From positions 496,001 through 560,000 of the forward strand of contig JAHBBC010000023.1 in the NCBI GenBank assembly GCA_019915015.1: a DNA stretch of 64,000 bases, read 5' to 3'. The stretch comes from Auriscalpium vulgare. Lineage: Eukaryota; Basidiomycota; Agaricomycetes; Russulales; Auriscalpiaceae. Below, piece after piece: positions 20,549 through 32,205 of this stretch. The notes beneath the pieces are model-generated. The model ran no database searches, was not told the DNA's origin, and saw only the letters and a list, made by a program, of their open reading frames with translations. How positions within the stretch are numbered: the first letter of the stretch is position 1; every line of letters starts with the position of its first letter. The translations under genes were made by a program, and so were the position numbers.

Positions 20549-20719
20549 GCTTGGGAGCAAACGAAGCGGTTGCGAGCCGAACGCTTGAGCCTGCTTGAGG
20601 GTGCTCGAGAGCATGACTCAAGCGCTTGAGCCGTCTCTCAAGACACCCTACTCCTTGACCGCGCTTGAGCTCTTGAGGCGCTCTCAAGGGGCCTCAAGCA
20701 GCTGCCGGGTTTCCTGATG
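20549..20719. repeat. right subterminal zone and terminus of Plavaka 2
   Basis: CTTGAG/CTCAAG occurs about every 10-25 bp in both orientations up to the terminal GGTTTCCTGATG. This mirrors the left end and supports one transposase acting at both. Confidence 0.8.
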
Positions 20720-20721
20720 GA

Positions 20722-20940
20722 CTGGTGCGGAGCAAGCAAGGTTAATTAGATACTCGAGACATGAGAATACAATGAAATAGAGAGCATACCTGGTGCGGAG
20801 CAAGCAAGGTTAAAGGGGCTTGTGCTCCGCCCCAGGATCTAAGTAAGACTTCAGCCACACAGCCTCCGGCCCTCTGCCTCAGTCCCTACGACTCACGTCC
20901 CTACGACTCACGTCCCTACGACGCTAGTCATCCTTCGACA
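20722..20940 (-). repeat. copia 5' LTR, outer fragment
   Basis: These 219 bases continue the LTR from its 15th base and match 6837-7055 without visible difference. Followed by the target duplication CTGCG at 20941-20945. Confidence 0.9.
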
Positions 20941-20945
20941 CTGCG

Positions 20946-21376
20946 GCACGCAGGCAGAATGTTCAATGAAGCTTTGAGTAGGATCAGTGCCGCACGAAAA
21001 GTTAGACGAATGCGATGCACGACAAGTGGGTCACGGTGGTGAGCAACACTGGTGGCAAGTGGCAGCTATGCGAGCGTGGGACACCTCGGTCGGCCGACGC
21101 AGGCCGACGTGCATGCCGCCTGCGGCTGCTGCTTCCCAATATCTTGCTGTGACTTGAAAAGACTTACACCCCTTATCGGCCAATGCCAACGTTGTTTTGA
21201 ATGTTGTAGCGTTAGAAGTGACATGACGCTCTCCAGAGAGCGCCGTCGAGGCCACTGAACGAAGCCATGCAAAGAAAAACGTTGGTTGCAGCCGCAAGGT
21301 GCGTTTCCTTCCTCAACGCTATATTCCTGGAAGCCTGAGTGTATTGATTCTGCATCGGCCAGATCTTTACACCACC
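20946..21376. other. upstream region of the first HAMP gene
   Basis: Original chromosomal DNA beyond the copia element. No gene is supported. It presumably holds the promoter of the gene starting at 21377. Confidence 0.35.
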
Positions 21377-22543
21377 ATGTCCACGACCTCTCAGTCCGAC
21401 CCTCCGACCCCCCTAGAGGCTCACCTCCTCGCGGTGCTGGCCCTCTATGAACACGGGCCCATCCCCGAATCCATCCCGGTCTACATCGGCCCCGCCTCTT
21501 CCCAAGCCACCGAGATCTTGCGCGCAATCGATGCCATCGCACGCCGCACGCCGCCCGCCGGCACCACTGCACCAACTACAGCTCCCGAAGACCTTCAGCA
21601 TGCGGCCCCGCCCCCGCCTTCGCAAGCGGAAGAGCAGCTTGCGCTAATGAAGGCGCAGGTTCGGGATGTCGCCCTCGTGTGCAACGAGATTTCGTGCGGA
21701 AACCTGAGCCAGCGCACGACAGCACCCGCGCAGTTCTTGGAGATGGTAGAGCTCAAGTACGTGGTCAACAGGATGGCGGACAACCTAGAGTCCTTCGTGT
21801 CGGTGATGATGGGCGTGGCAGAGGCGGCAGGAGACAATGGGTGCGTTTTACTGGTCACTGCACACTTCGCATGAGTGCCGCTGCTTACGGGTACATGTGA
21901 TGAGATCACTCGGCGGGCTCTGGGGATTCCATACGGCAATGGACGGCAGCTGGTATGCCCTGTCGAACGCGGTGAATAGACTCTCCGTAGCGCTCACCAA
22001 CGAGGTGCGCGCGGTTGCGCGCGTCGCGGCCGCCGTCGCCGGCGGCGACCTATCGCAGCAGATCGACCATGATGCGCGGGGAGAGGTGGTGGACATGCAT
22101 GCTTCTGTGAACGCGATGGTCGAGCTGCTGCGCGCGGTCGCTTCTGATTCGGTGAGGTTGGCCGGGGAGTATGGGTGGGAGGGGCGGGTCGGGGGGCAGA
22201 TGCAAGTGCAGGCGGCGCAGGGGGTTTGGGCGGAGATGGTGAAAGAGTTGAATTCTGTGACAGCCTACGTGAGTATTTACCCGTGTTCTTTTTTGGGGGC
22301 TTTTCTGACAGACTCTACTTAGTACACTGTCTTGATGCGCGAGCTCATCAGGGTCACGGTACGTCAGATTGTCCGCGTACACGGCGATCATACGAGCAAA
22401 TCATTTTTGTGCAGACGGAACTGTCAGAGGGAAAGACCACCGAAACGATCACGGTCAACGAAGCATCGGGGGACGTACTGGAACTTGTTACCGCAGTGAA
22501 TCAACTTGTTAACAGACTCGCGGCGTCTCCGCCGGGTGCGTAG
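21377..22543 (+). CDS. HAMP-repeat protein 1, truncated Nik1-type kinase relative
   Basis: The N-terminus (LEAHLLAVLALYEHGPIPES, then GPASSQATEILRAIDAIARR) matches the start of basidiomycete group III hybrid histidine kinases (Nik1/Os-1 type). HAMP-like repeats follow: VCNEISCGNLSQRTT..VVNRMADNL; NAVNRLSVALTNEVRAVA..VAGGDLSQQID with VNAMVELLRAVASDSVRLA and GQMQVQAAQGVW; then ELSEGKTTETITV..VTAVNQLVNRL. Introns lie near 21841-21904, 22269-22321 and 22359-22414. The frame stops at 22543 after about three HAMP units. There is no HisKA, HATPase or receiver domain, which in true Nik1 proteins follow five or more HAMP units. It may dimerise with, and modulate, the full osmosensing kinase, or be a decaying duplicate; the sequence does not decide. 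Confidence 0.75.
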
Positions 22544-22914
22544 GGTATGTCAGTCTTGTCCGGTGTTATGCCAGTCGACGTGTTTCAGATCATACCTTGG
22601 GAGGGACATCAGGCTGAGTGAATGACCAGAAGTGCCCGAAAACGATGAAGTGCTCTATCTCTTTACGTCCACCGCGGTCTGGGTCGTTCACTCTGGGTCG
22701 CAAGATTCGAAATGCCCCTTCGTCGAAGACCTTGGAAGATTCTTTGACTCATACCCACTGAAAGAGGCGAAGTTGTCCATCTAGAGTACGACCGCCGTCG
22801 CCTCGAGGTGTGCTTTTCTTGTTTCCGTTCATGTGGTCAATCTCTTGAACTATCGTGGCCATCGGATAAAAGCCCTTCCCAGAGTCGCCTCCATCGACGT
22901 CCTTTCTCCCCACC
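22544..22914. other. spacer between HAMP genes
   Basis: The first 130 bp resemble the sequence after the second HAMP gene (shared AGTGCCC..GA.GAAGTGCT blocks, near 22629-22655 and 24165-24192). So the duplication covered the 3' flank, or a further unrecognised exon lies there. Confidence 0.4.
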
Positions 22915-24079
22915 ATGTCCACGACCGCGCAGACCAACACACCGAGCCCCCTCGAGACGCACCTCGTTGCGGTGCTGGCTGTCTACGAACATGGGCCTAT
23001 TCCTAAGTCCATCCCACCCTACACTGGACCCGCCTCTCCCGAAGTCACTGAGATCCTGCGCGCCATCGACACCATCGCGCGCCGCACGCAGCCCGCCGTC
23101 ACGACTGCTCTCACCACCTCCGCTCCAGGTCAAGAAGGCGGGATCCCCCTCCAGTCTGCCGCGCCGCTCTCAGAGGCGGCAGAGGAGCTCCAGCTGTTGA
23201 CGGCGCAGGTTCAGGACGTCGCCCGCGTGTGCACCGCAATCACGGAGGGCGACTTGAGCCAGCGCATGACGGTGCCCGTGCAGGGCGGGGCGACTGAGAC
23301 GGTCAAGGACGTAGTCAACAATATGGCGGACCGACTCGCCTCCTTCGCGAAGTCGACGCTGCGCGTGACGCTCGATGCCAACAATGGGTATGTCCGTGGG
23401 TCACTGTATGCTTAGCACATGTGCTGACTTTGCGTAGGGCGCTTGGCGGCGTCGGGCTCTCGTTCGATCTCAACGGCGTCTGGCGGGAGCTGTCGGACTC
23501 GGTCAACAGCCTCTCTGCTCTGCTTACGAGCGAAGTGCGCTTGGGCGCGCAGGTTTCCGCGGCCATCATTCGTGGCGACCTATCGCGGCAGATGACTCTC
23601 GATGTGCCGCAGGGGGAGATTCTCGACAGGCATGCCTCTGTGAACGCGGTGGTCGAGCTGCTGCGCACGATTACGGCCAATACGGTGAGGCTGGCTGAGG
23701 GTTTCACGCGGGGGCAGGTCGGCGGGCAGATGCAAGTGCAGGCGGTGCAGGGGGTCTGGGCGGAGACGGTGAAAGCGTTGGATACGGTGACAGCCTACGT
23801 GAGGATCTAGTCGGGCTCTTTTTCTCTTTGGGCTGTTCTGACAGAGATTCAACTCTAGTACACCGTCTTGGTGCGCGAGCTCATCAGGGTCACGGTAAGT
23901 CGGATTATCCTATTGTGCGGCGATCATATTGACACTTTATATTTCCTTCGCAGACGGAATTGTCAAAGGGAAAGATCACCAAAAAGATTAAGGTCGACGA
24001 CACGTCTGGAGACCTGCTGGAGCTTGTCACCGCCGTGAACCAACTCGTCGACAAAGTCGGTGTCCGCGTCTGCTGCTAG
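22915..24079 (+). CDS. HAMP-repeat protein 2, tandem paralogue
   Basis: Same layout as its neighbour: LETHLVAVLAVYEHGPIPKS, GPASPEVTEILRAIDTIARR, then HAMP units VCTAITEGDLSQRMTVPVQG..VVNNMADRLASFAKS, VSAAIIRGDLSRQMTLDV..VNAVVELLRTITANTVRLA, GQMQVQAVQGVWAE, and ELSKGKITKKIKVDD..VTAVNQLVDKV. Introns near 23389-23436, 23801-23858 and 23895-23953 sit at the same sites as in paralogue 1. It stops at 24079 without kinase or receiver domains. It keeps more canonical HAMP spacing than paralogue 1 (GDLSQRMTV), so it is probably the less diverged copy. It was produced by tandem duplication, since intron positions are shared. Confidence 0.75.
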
Positions 24080-24306
24080 GGTATGTCGGCCAGTCGTGCC
24101 CGGTATCATTTGAGTTGACGTACTCCAGATCGTAAAGGGCATAAGGCTTAGCGAATGATAAAAAGTGCCCAACGAGGACGAAGTGCTTCATTTGTACGCG
24201 AAGGTATCGAGACATATCAATGAAAGCTTGGATTTGTGTCTTTCTCATTTCATGATTCCTACGATCTCTTCCGCCACTAAAACTATTCCGCGGTGGGAGC
24301 CACCTG

Positions 24307-25646
24307 TTACGACGTAAACACTGATAGTGGCATCATCATGCCCACCTTGCGCACAACTCATCAGCCGACACCCCCAGTTTCTAACGGAGAGCAACGCACC
24401 ACGTAATTCGGCATATCTACCTGCTCGACAATCAACCCCATCTTTGCTGGCGGAGGTAAGGTACGGAGCTCACCACTTCATGCAGCCGCAGATCACCCGC
24501 GACGCTGCACAGCATGTACGCGTCGACGCGCGAGAGGCCCTTCTCTGCGACGAGAAACTCGATCATGTGGCGCACGGCAGCGCGTGTGGCTTCCTTCAAG
24601 TCTGTTGAAAATGTGAGGGCCTGCTCTGGGCTAGAATGGACGAGCGATGAGCGTACCGGGGTCGACACCGGTGGTGGTATAGTATTCACTCTCGGTAGGA
24701 AGGTTGCGCGCGTGGAAGTGGGGTGTTTTGGTGTACGGTTTGTTCTTCAGGACTGTGAAGCGGAGCGATACTTTGACCGGCGTCTCGATGGCCGTGCCTT
24801 GGGGATATCATGACGATGGATGTGCCGGGAAGGATGTGTCAGAGGTGAGGCTTACCGCATACCTCTGTCTCGATGCGATGAAGCTCGTTATTCACGCTGC
24901 AAAAACAAGATGGACTAACCTCCGTCTCCTTGCGCCGCGTGCCCGTCCTACAGACACCATCACCAACTCAACAAGCTCACAGATTACCAGACGGACTCAC
25001 CCCGCAGGAGAATAGCGCCCCTTCTACCTCCACGGGCAGGTACAGCGTCGAGCCCGCGGTGAGATACCTCGTGTCCACGTTCCCGCCCGTGTTGTACGGC
25101 GGAATAGTCGACCACTTGCCCTCCAGACCCCTCGCTACCCCCATCTCCCCGCAGAACGGCCGCACCGTGACCTTCAGCGCCGTCCCGCCGCCCTCGCCGC
25201 CCTCCCACACCGCCAAACCGCTCTCGCGATCGATCTTCCATATCCGCAGCGCCGGCGTGTCGCTGGCGAACTCGTCCTGCAGCAAACCGAATCCAGGGAA
25301 CAGCCCCGTCCAGCCCCACTCCGCCGTCTCGATGGACAGCACGTCGACCTGCAGCGTGTCGCCCGGGAGCGCGGAGGCGATGTGGACGGGCCCGGAGACC
25401 TGGTCGAGCGTGGTGAAGTCGAGCGTGGCGAGAGACGCGGGAAGCGAGGTCGGCGTGATCTGGCCGTTCGACGCGTCGAGGCAGTCGAAGGTGACGGTTT
25501 CGCCCGGCTGGATGTGTAGTATTGGTGCGAGCCTGAGAAACGGTTTGTGAGCCTGAATATATAACTTTCTAGGAGGGCGGGAAGGGCTCGTACGTTTTGT
25601 CCCAGGCGAGATGGTTCTGCGAGCGGTGGACAGTATGTATTGACAT
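24307..25646 (-). CDS. acetamidase/formamidase family protein
   Basis: Amide hydrolase of the FmdA/AmdA family (releases ammonia from formamide or acetamide). The start at 25646 gives MSIHTVHRSQNHLAWDKT; after a small intron the text runs LRLAPILHIQPGETVTFDCLD, VSGPVHIASALPGDTLQVDV, WGWTGLFPGFGLLQDEF, RPFCGEMGVA, WSTIPPYNTGGNVDTRYL and LPVEVEGALFSCG. After further introns come PHFHARNLP, FSTDLKEATRAAVRHMIEFL and LSRVDAYMLCSVAGDLRLHEV. Two small terminal exons give VDMPNYV and VGMMMPLSVFTS, ending at 24307. All parts typical of fungal members are present and in order, so it looks functional. The family is cytosolic; no signal peptide is seen. Confidence 0.85.
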
Positions 25647-26791
25647 GGCTGTGTGTCTGAAAGAAATGCACTCGACGGCTGTGTCCTTATGTATGTGGGG
25701 GGTGCGTGAGATCAGACCCGGAAGCCCGCGTGTCCGGGGAAGATAAGCATTTGGCACATGGGCACATAGCTCGGGATGGTAAGTAGATTCTCACTGATTT
25801 TGCGAGTGATATCCATTGTTGTATTGGGTGCACGCCTAGAGTCGTTTGGACGGTCAGTCAGGACGGCTAGATGGCTCGGGTCATGCATGCGTAGGTTGTC
25901 TCAGTTGTGATTTTTTTTATTTGCATGAAGGATACTAATTTTAGCGCTCATATTCAGTATGATTGCTTTGAAGTGGCCCCTATCCCCACAGAACGCGCCG
26001 ATATCCCTTCGACGTACGTTTGACGCGTTCCCTCGTTCAATCACCTGACACGCACCTAGACACCACGTGATATCCCCGGCCGGGCCGAACATTCGAGCTG
26101 TCGACAACGGTTTCCTTGTTCTCTTCCTTTCTCTTCCTCTACTCTCCACTGCCGCCGCCACACAGGGCGGTGGCATATCTTTGCGACTTGCTTGCCAATG
26201 CCTGACCTCAGAGGCTCAGCAACTCGCTTTACGTGCTAGAAATCAATGGTGGCGTGCTTCTTCGGGCCAGTTCGACTCGGCCGGGAGGCTAGCGTACTCG
26301 TGGCGATGATACCCGGTCGTCATCTCTACAGTGTCTCGTATCCCCAAGAGCCTGCATCGTAAGATAACGGGTTTTGATTATGCTGTGGTCGCAGGTGATC
26401 ACCCCCACCCCCAACGCCGATCCGCACTTCCCCCGCTTGCGCCTCTTCCGCCGACGTCGGTCCTGCAGACATGCCCAGATCCTAACAATGTTCCTGCTTC
26501 GTTCCTCCTACCTGTATGACCCATTGATGGGCGCCCATAAGTACGTTCCCCTTTGTCCGCAGCATCACACCTCACTGTGATCAATTGATTTCCGCCCGGA
26601 GTCCGCTGCGCCGTGCCCTCGATGCAGAGATTGAGCGCCCGCCCAATTATCACCGCCGCTTCTGTTGGGGTGCTCGGCTCCGCTGGGGTACTTAGTCTGC
26701 CAAGGTCTGCTCGCCGCGCGCGTTCCGGTAGCCTCCTTTTCCTCGCCTTTCTCCTCTGGTTACCACCTCCATCAGATTCCTGGGGGATATA
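25647..26791. other. intergenic, no supported gene
   Basis: About 1.1 kb between divergent genes. Open frames here are short and lack any recognised motif. It presumably contains the promoters of the amidase and the thioesterase. Confidence 0.4.
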
Positions 26792-28097
26792 ATGACGGCG
26801 ATATTCGATGATCTGGCGCACCTGCCGCACAGGCTGTTTTCCATGTTGGGCGTGACAGGCTCGTGGATTGTGCTCATCCTTTTCCTTATCAATATGCGGT
26901 CGTGGCCCTTTGGCTGGCATGGTACGCACCTCCTTCGTATACCACTCGCGCTATGGCTGATGTATAATTCTAGCGCGGCTCTTCAATCGCGCCTTTCGTC
27001 TCCTCCTGCAATCTATGTGGTTCGACCTCACGCACTTCCTGCAACCCGCCGAGCAGCGCCGCGCGCTGAAGCAGGCGTGGTGGGAGAGCATGTCGCCGAT
27101 CGGGGTGAACCCCTTGGATGAGGTGTCGGTGTACAAGACTTGGGCAGGTACGCCTCCTGATTGCGACATGGCAGCGTGGGCCCCGAAGCTAACCGTTGTC
27201 CGGCTGCTTAGGACCTGACGACTGCGATTACAATCTGCATCTAAGCAACTCGTCTTATGCGAAGGTGAGCTAGGATCTTGATTACTATGTGTTGGACCTG
27301 ACATCGTGCAGTCCTTCGACGTCGCGCGCGTGGGCGCTGCGATAAAGTACTTTCCTACGTACGTCCGTACGGGCGGCTTCTTGGTCGTAGGGGGTAAGCA
27401 ATCACATGCATTGTATGGTGCCCATTGATCGAGGCGTCTACGTATAGCTACACACTTCAGCTTCCTCCGCGAGATCCCGGCACTCAGCAAGTACGAAGTG
27501 CACGTCAGCATTGCAACCTGGGACGAGAAATGGGTACGCTTTTGGCTATTCTTATCCTGTTGGTCGCCCAAGCCAATTCCGTGACTCTAGCTCTACCTCG
27601 TCGCGCGCTTCGTCACCTTCCCGAAGAACGGAAAGAGTAAAGCCGGAAAGCGTGCCCGCCCTCCACCCATCGGCACAGTCACCACACCGCTCTCCTCAGA
27701 CGCCGAATCCGGTGCGCATCCTCCACCCGCCGCGCTGCTAGCTGCGCTCGCCGCCGAGTCCGCGCCGCACAACGCCGTCCTGCACTGCGTCGGCATCGCG
27801 CACATCGTGCTGAAGCAGGGCCGCGTGACGGTTCCGCCTGCACTCGGCCTTGCGTGCGAGGGCTTCAGCGGCGACGGGCGCACGGTGCACATGCAGCATG
27901 TGCGGGAGATCGTTGGGAAGAAGGGCGGGCTGGGGGAGCTCCGAAAGTTCATGCGTGGTGGCTGGAGAGAGGTGGACGAGAATAAGCGCTGGTGGGAAGA
28001 TGCCCTGGGCGGCGCGGTGGAGGAGAGACGGGTGAAGAATTTGGAGGTTATTGGGCTTGTGAGGAAGGGCTTGGAGGGTGCGCGGTTCATGAAGTGA
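26792..28097 (+). CDS. THEM6-like acyl-thioesterase fold protein (4HBT_2)
   Basis: The first exon encodes an N-terminal membrane segment (VTGSWIVLILFLINMRSWPF). After an intron at about 26923-26973 come RLFNRAFRLL and VYKTWAGPDDCDYNLHLSNSSYAKSFDVARV, with the hot-dog-fold Asp and the NLHLSNSSY signature of the THEM6 / 4-hydroxybenzoyl-CoA thioesterase-like family. Then TGGFLVVGATHFSFLREIP, KYEVHVSIATWDEKW and LYLVARFVTFPKNGK. The C-terminus is helical (MQHVREIVGKKGGLGELRKF) and ends ARFMK at 28097. About six short introns are needed. It is probably a membrane-anchored thioesterase-like protein; the substrate is unknown. Confidence 0.8.
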
Positions 28098-28453
28098 CGT
28101 AGGGCTTAGAGTTTCGCCTCGGTGCGTGTCCTGGTGTGCCCTGTGGCTTGCAGGTTATTCACTGACTTGGACGACAGTCGTTTCTACTTACTGTATCGAT
28201 ATTACTTAGAAGTCCTCTACTGGAGCCTCGTCTTTCTCCTTACCGAAACGGAGGGCCGTCCCGGCCATCCCGGAAATGCCATCGGCAACTTGCTCTCGGC
28301 AGCACAAGTATTTCCTGGCGCTCAATCGAACGCTCTAGCTCTGCACCCGCCACTGATGCGCTCATATCGGACTGCCTGTGATGCATGATGGTCCAGGGTC
28401 GGGAGTCTGACCGTTGGCCGCACGCCAGCGGTTCTCTACCTCGACGCACCAAC
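28098..28453. other. intergenic, no supported gene
   Basis: A 356-bp gap between two genes in the same orientation. It should hold the thioesterase 3' end and the promoter of the reductase. No clear elements are seen. Confidence 0.4.
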
Positions 28454-29730
28454 ATGTCCTCAGGTAGCACAGACGACCGCAAGAGCGTTCTCATCACGGG
28501 CTGCAGCGCAGGTGGAATCGGACACGCGTTGGCCACAGAGTTCCACGCCGAAGGTATGCGAAGCCTCCGTTTACGTTGCTGGCTCACCATGCAATAACAA
28601 CATTCAATTGCGCATCTTGCAGGCCTACGCGTGTTCGCCACATCGCGGACCCTCACGTCGATGCAGGACCTCGCCAACATGGGTATCGAGACGCTCGCGC
28701 TCGACGTCACTGACGCGGACGCAATCCAGGATGTGCGGAATCGCGTCTCCGTGCTTACCGGCGGGAAGCTGCACGTGCTCGTAAACAATGCGTACGTTCG
28801 CGTCATACTCTCTTTCATGCGCTGAGCTTGACACTACAATCTGCGTTCAGCGGACAAGGTGCGGACATGCGTACAGACCTTCACATATCACCCACTAAGC
28901 ACGGGCCCCCGCAGGCTCCCCCTCTGCCATCACCGATGTCTCCCTCCCCGCCGCCCGCGCGCTCTTCGAGGTCAACTTCTTCGCACCCATCGCCGTGACG
29001 CAGGCCTTCGTGCCGCTCCTCATCGCGGCAAACGGTGCGCGCGTGGTGCAGATCGGCAGCATAGCAGCCGTGCTGCCCCTCCCATTCGGGGCGGTGTACA
29101 GTAGCAGCAAAGCGGCGCTGCATGTATTGAACGACGTGATGCGCGTGGAACTGGCGCCTTTCGGGTGCGTGTCATACCGGAAGTATAAACGCCGGCGCTG
29201 ATGATGGTCTTGCGGTTAGGATTAAGGTGATCAATGTACGCGAGAGTGTTCTGGCGGTTGTGGGACGCCATCGCTGATAGGCGCTTGCAGATCTGCTCTG
29301 GCTCCGTGCAGACCAACATCTCGCGAGCCCCCAGCCTACCTGCAGACTCACTTTACAAGCCCATGGAAGACCTCTACATCGAGCGCCGCATGAACGTCAC
29401 ACAAAGTCGCTTTTCCCGTACTCCGTCTTCATCCCGCTGCTGACCCATCGCTTCTTTATACACAGAAAATGCGGCGCCACTTCCAGAGTACGCCCGCCGC
29501 GTTGTTGCGGAGACGCTCAAGGCGAACCCGACGGCGTGGCTGTGGATTGGCCAGCACGTGTGGTTAGCGTGGTTCCTGGATACATTCTTGTGGAGGACGG
29601 CGAAGGTGAGGCTAGCTTTTTTCGACGATGTCGTCCGCCGTGCTGATGGGGGCTGTGGTAGAGCTGGTTTGTATCCTGGAGGTTTGGTCTGAATGTGCTT
29701 GCGCAGCGGCTGGCAGCGGGGCGGAGGTAG
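28454..29730 (+). CDS. short-chain dehydrogenase/reductase, AYR1-like
   Basis: Classical SDR. The Rossmann motif is VLITGCSAGGIGHALA (TGxxxGxG), then LRVFATSRT, LALDVTDAD and LHVLVNNA with the NNAG-like turn. The catalytic Ser lies in VVQIGSIAAVLP and the YxxxK pair in AVYSSSKAALHVL. After NDVMRVELAPFG two small introns give IKVIN and SVQTNIS. The C-terminus, ANPTAWLWIGQHVWLAWFLDTFLW and SWFVSWRFGLNVL, is a hydrophobic tail as in 1-acyldihydroxyacetone-phosphate reductases (Ayr1), which act on lipid droplets and ER in ether-lipid and phosphatidate synthesis. About seven introns; it ends at 29730. The exact substrate cannot be read from sequence. Confidence 0.85.
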
Positions 29731-29978
29731 CTTCGTGTCTTAGCTTTCAATCAAGCACCTTGTACCGCCCTCGGAAATTTTTGGCGGCTTGAATTCTGCG
29801 TCCTGGAAGATCTGCCAACTTGGACTACAACAGCAGCAGCTTCGATAGAATATTGGTGGTGAGCATGAAGAAAGCAAATATTTTGGAGCTGTGATTACAG
29901 AATTAGGCTCATATACCAGTAAACGCGGCAAAATAACCATCGTGTCTACGAGAGACACCTCCACGTTCCCTAAGTCAA

Positions 29979-32205
29979 CTATTGCAGGACCAAGACCAAG
30001 TCGCATGTCTGTCCCTCTGCGAGCTCATTGACGGAGTCCGACAGGCGGCGTGCGGTATATTTCTGGTCTGCGCCCTGCTTCTGGAACTCTGACGCTTTCA
30101 GCGTCCTGTCAGACTCCGCGGCATCGAGTGCCTTGGATACATGCCACCGAACGGCCCTCAGCCTGGTGTTGCCAAGGACGCTCACTTTATGGGGCATGAG
30201 CACACGGTAGCACGTAAAGGACAGAATTACGCACGCGTTGTCTCTTTGATGAGCCGCCCAGTTGACGTCCGGTCGTGCACTTTGACGTTAACTTGGATGA
30301 GCCCGGCGGTGTCATTCGGATCGCGGATGGGCCGCTTCGCGTGGAATGAGCAAAGTGTCAAATAAGAAACATGAGAATCTGGCTTACAGCTGTGATCTTA
30401 TTGTTGAGTTGAATGAGGCGATCCTTGTCTTGCTTGATGGCTGCCGTCAGTCTGGTCGCGTTCGCAGCCCACAGGTCGGATAGCTGATACAAACAGACGT
30501 TGGCTGAGAAATATCAAAAGAAAATATGTAGCACGCACGCCAAACTGTTCGAAGCAATTCTCGAGGCTTGCCGCGGCATCGTCGAACGCGGTCTTGGCTT
30601 CATTGCTTTCGAAAATGGAGAGATCGTAAAATTTGAGTTCTTTGACCGCCTCTACGGCGGCCTCGAGAGCAGCGAGCGTGTCGTAGAAGGCACTGTGAAA
30701 AGCGTTACGAATGCTCCCTCCTGGATATCGGAAGTTGACGTACTCTTCAAGAGGCCAGATGTTCTTAGTGACCTTGTAAGTCGTGTCTTCAAACTTCGTC
30801 GCCAAAACACGGCAGATGGATACGAGCGCAAGGGCTTGAGAGATATATGGGCGACGGATCTTGCCGGCGTAATTCATGAGCTCCGTGTAAGATTCGGGAA
30901 GTTCGACGCCAGGAATTGCCTAGGAGTAACGCCGTCAGCGAAGGTCAAAGTACGAAGCAGTACTATTACCCTCAGCTTGGTGATGAACTCGTCGAATTCT
31001 TTCTGGACGAGCGCTAGGTTTTCCGACCCTTCCAGCTCGGTGCTCGCCTCGTGCAAGTGGGTGATGAGACTGTGTTCCAATTGTAGGAAGGTTATACGTA
31101 TCCCAGATGGCGTAAAACGTACCTGGAGGCTGCCTGCCATACCAGCTCAGATTTGAGATGCCATGCCCAGTCTTCGTCAGTCGCTGCATCGCTGTACACT
31201 TCCATCACGCCGTGGATGAGGATGGCAGTCTTGATGGTCAAGACCACGACCAACTAGGAGCACGAAGAGTTCAAAGGACGAAAATCAGAAAATGAGCGCA
31301 AACTGACATCAGTTGGCTGTCCATCCATTATCACCGTGTACATGTTCTGCAAGCCGCGATGTGTGTCTCCGATAATTGTGGGGACAGTCCTGAACGGCAA
31401 CGCCCGTATTTCAGATATGCGATCGATAGTGAACAAAATCTACGAACCCTCTGGTTTTGGCGGCGGCCTCGACACGATGCTTGTCGATGAATTCGATCAG
31501 CTCGCCGAGGAAGGAAGCGTCGTCCAGCTTGCCCGCCTCTGCCGTTCGCGCGATGTCTGCGGATGCATCACCGTCGGCTAGTAGCTCCTGCGGCGCGCAT
31601 CAGTCTTTCGAAGATAAAGGTACAGCTTCGTCCAATGCATACCTTAATCCCCTTGGTTCCCTGGAGGCCGGTCAGGGCAGAGCGCAAGCCTTCACGATTG
31701 GTCTCCCAATTCACTGTGGACGTTATGCACTTGTCCACGGAGCCGCCGTCCGCAAGATAACGCTGTGTTTCATCTTCGGAGATGATGTTCAATGCGAAAA
31801 GAAGGCTATAGGGTGTAGCGTCATTGTGCAGGCCTGAGACGCGCACTGAAAATAGGCATACTCTTCGAGCGGGTCGATGGCGGCGGTGAACTTCTCGTAG
31901 CTGTCCCAGCTATCCTCTTCGTCGACCTTCTGGATGTGCGCATTGATCTCATTGCAGATATCCCGTATGCGATCAACGAGACGGTACGAGACATGCGCGT
32001 TGCGACGGAAAGCAGAGACGTCTTGCCCGATCGCTTCGATGAGGTACCGAATAAGCTCCGTAGCGGGGAAACCGCCACTACGCACAGAGGCGAGATTGAT
32101 GAAGAGCGAATACGACATGTCACTGGTGCTGGCTTCCGATATCGCGTAGCTCGATGGTATATCGAGTGAAGAGGATGCGGGGGATGGAGAATCGATCGAC
32201 ATCAC
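29979..32205 (-). CDS. helix-rich protein of unknown function
   Basis: Minus-strand multi-exon gene with start at 32205 or 32202 (MSIDSPSPASSSLDIPSSYA). The first exon gives a Ser-rich lead and then helices (TELIRYLIEAIGQDVSAFRR, VDRIRDICNEINAHIQKV). Later exons include REGLRSALTGLQGTKGIK, ADIARTAEAGKLDDASFLGE, HSLITHLHEASTELEG, FDEFITKL, FYDTLAALEAAVEAVKEL and a final helical exon ending EGQTCDLVLVLQ at 29979. The first exon faintly recalls the four-helix bundles at the start of fungal MLKL/STAND-type proteins, but no nucleotide-binding or kinase motif follows. It is divergent from the gene at 33.4 kb. Exon edges are tentative. Confidence 0.45.

Larger units (their letters stand above)
12035..20719. 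mobile_element. complete Plavaka DNA transposon with three genes
   Basis: Both ends are set by the interrupted copia LTR. The element starts CATCAGGAAAACC at 12035 and ends GGTTTCCTGATG at 20719, an inverted terminal repeat of about 10-12 bp. The target duplication is GA (12033-12034 and 20720-20721); 2-3 bp duplications are typical of CACTA-like elements. Both subterminal zones are packed with CTTGAG/CTCAAG motifs. Inside are a short minus-strand gene (13128-13842), the transposase (13999-17216) and a DUF6532 gene (17555-20092). All three read intact once spliced. Confidence 0.85.
6823..20940 (-). mobile_element. Ty1/copia LTR retrotransposon with a nested DNA transposon
   Basis: Element read on the minus strand: 5' LTR (12021-12034 plus 20722-20940, split), primer-binding site, gag, protease, integrase, RT, RNase H, polypurine tract, 3' LTR (6823-7055). 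Integrase before RT is diagnostic for copia. LTRs are 233 bp, begin TGTC and end GATA on the minus strand, and read as identical by eye. The target duplication is CTGCG. Without the 8,685-bp Plavaka insertion and its duplicated GA, the element is about 5.4 kb. Identical LTRs imply recent insertion, yet two frame lesions are present in the coding region. Confidence 0.9.
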
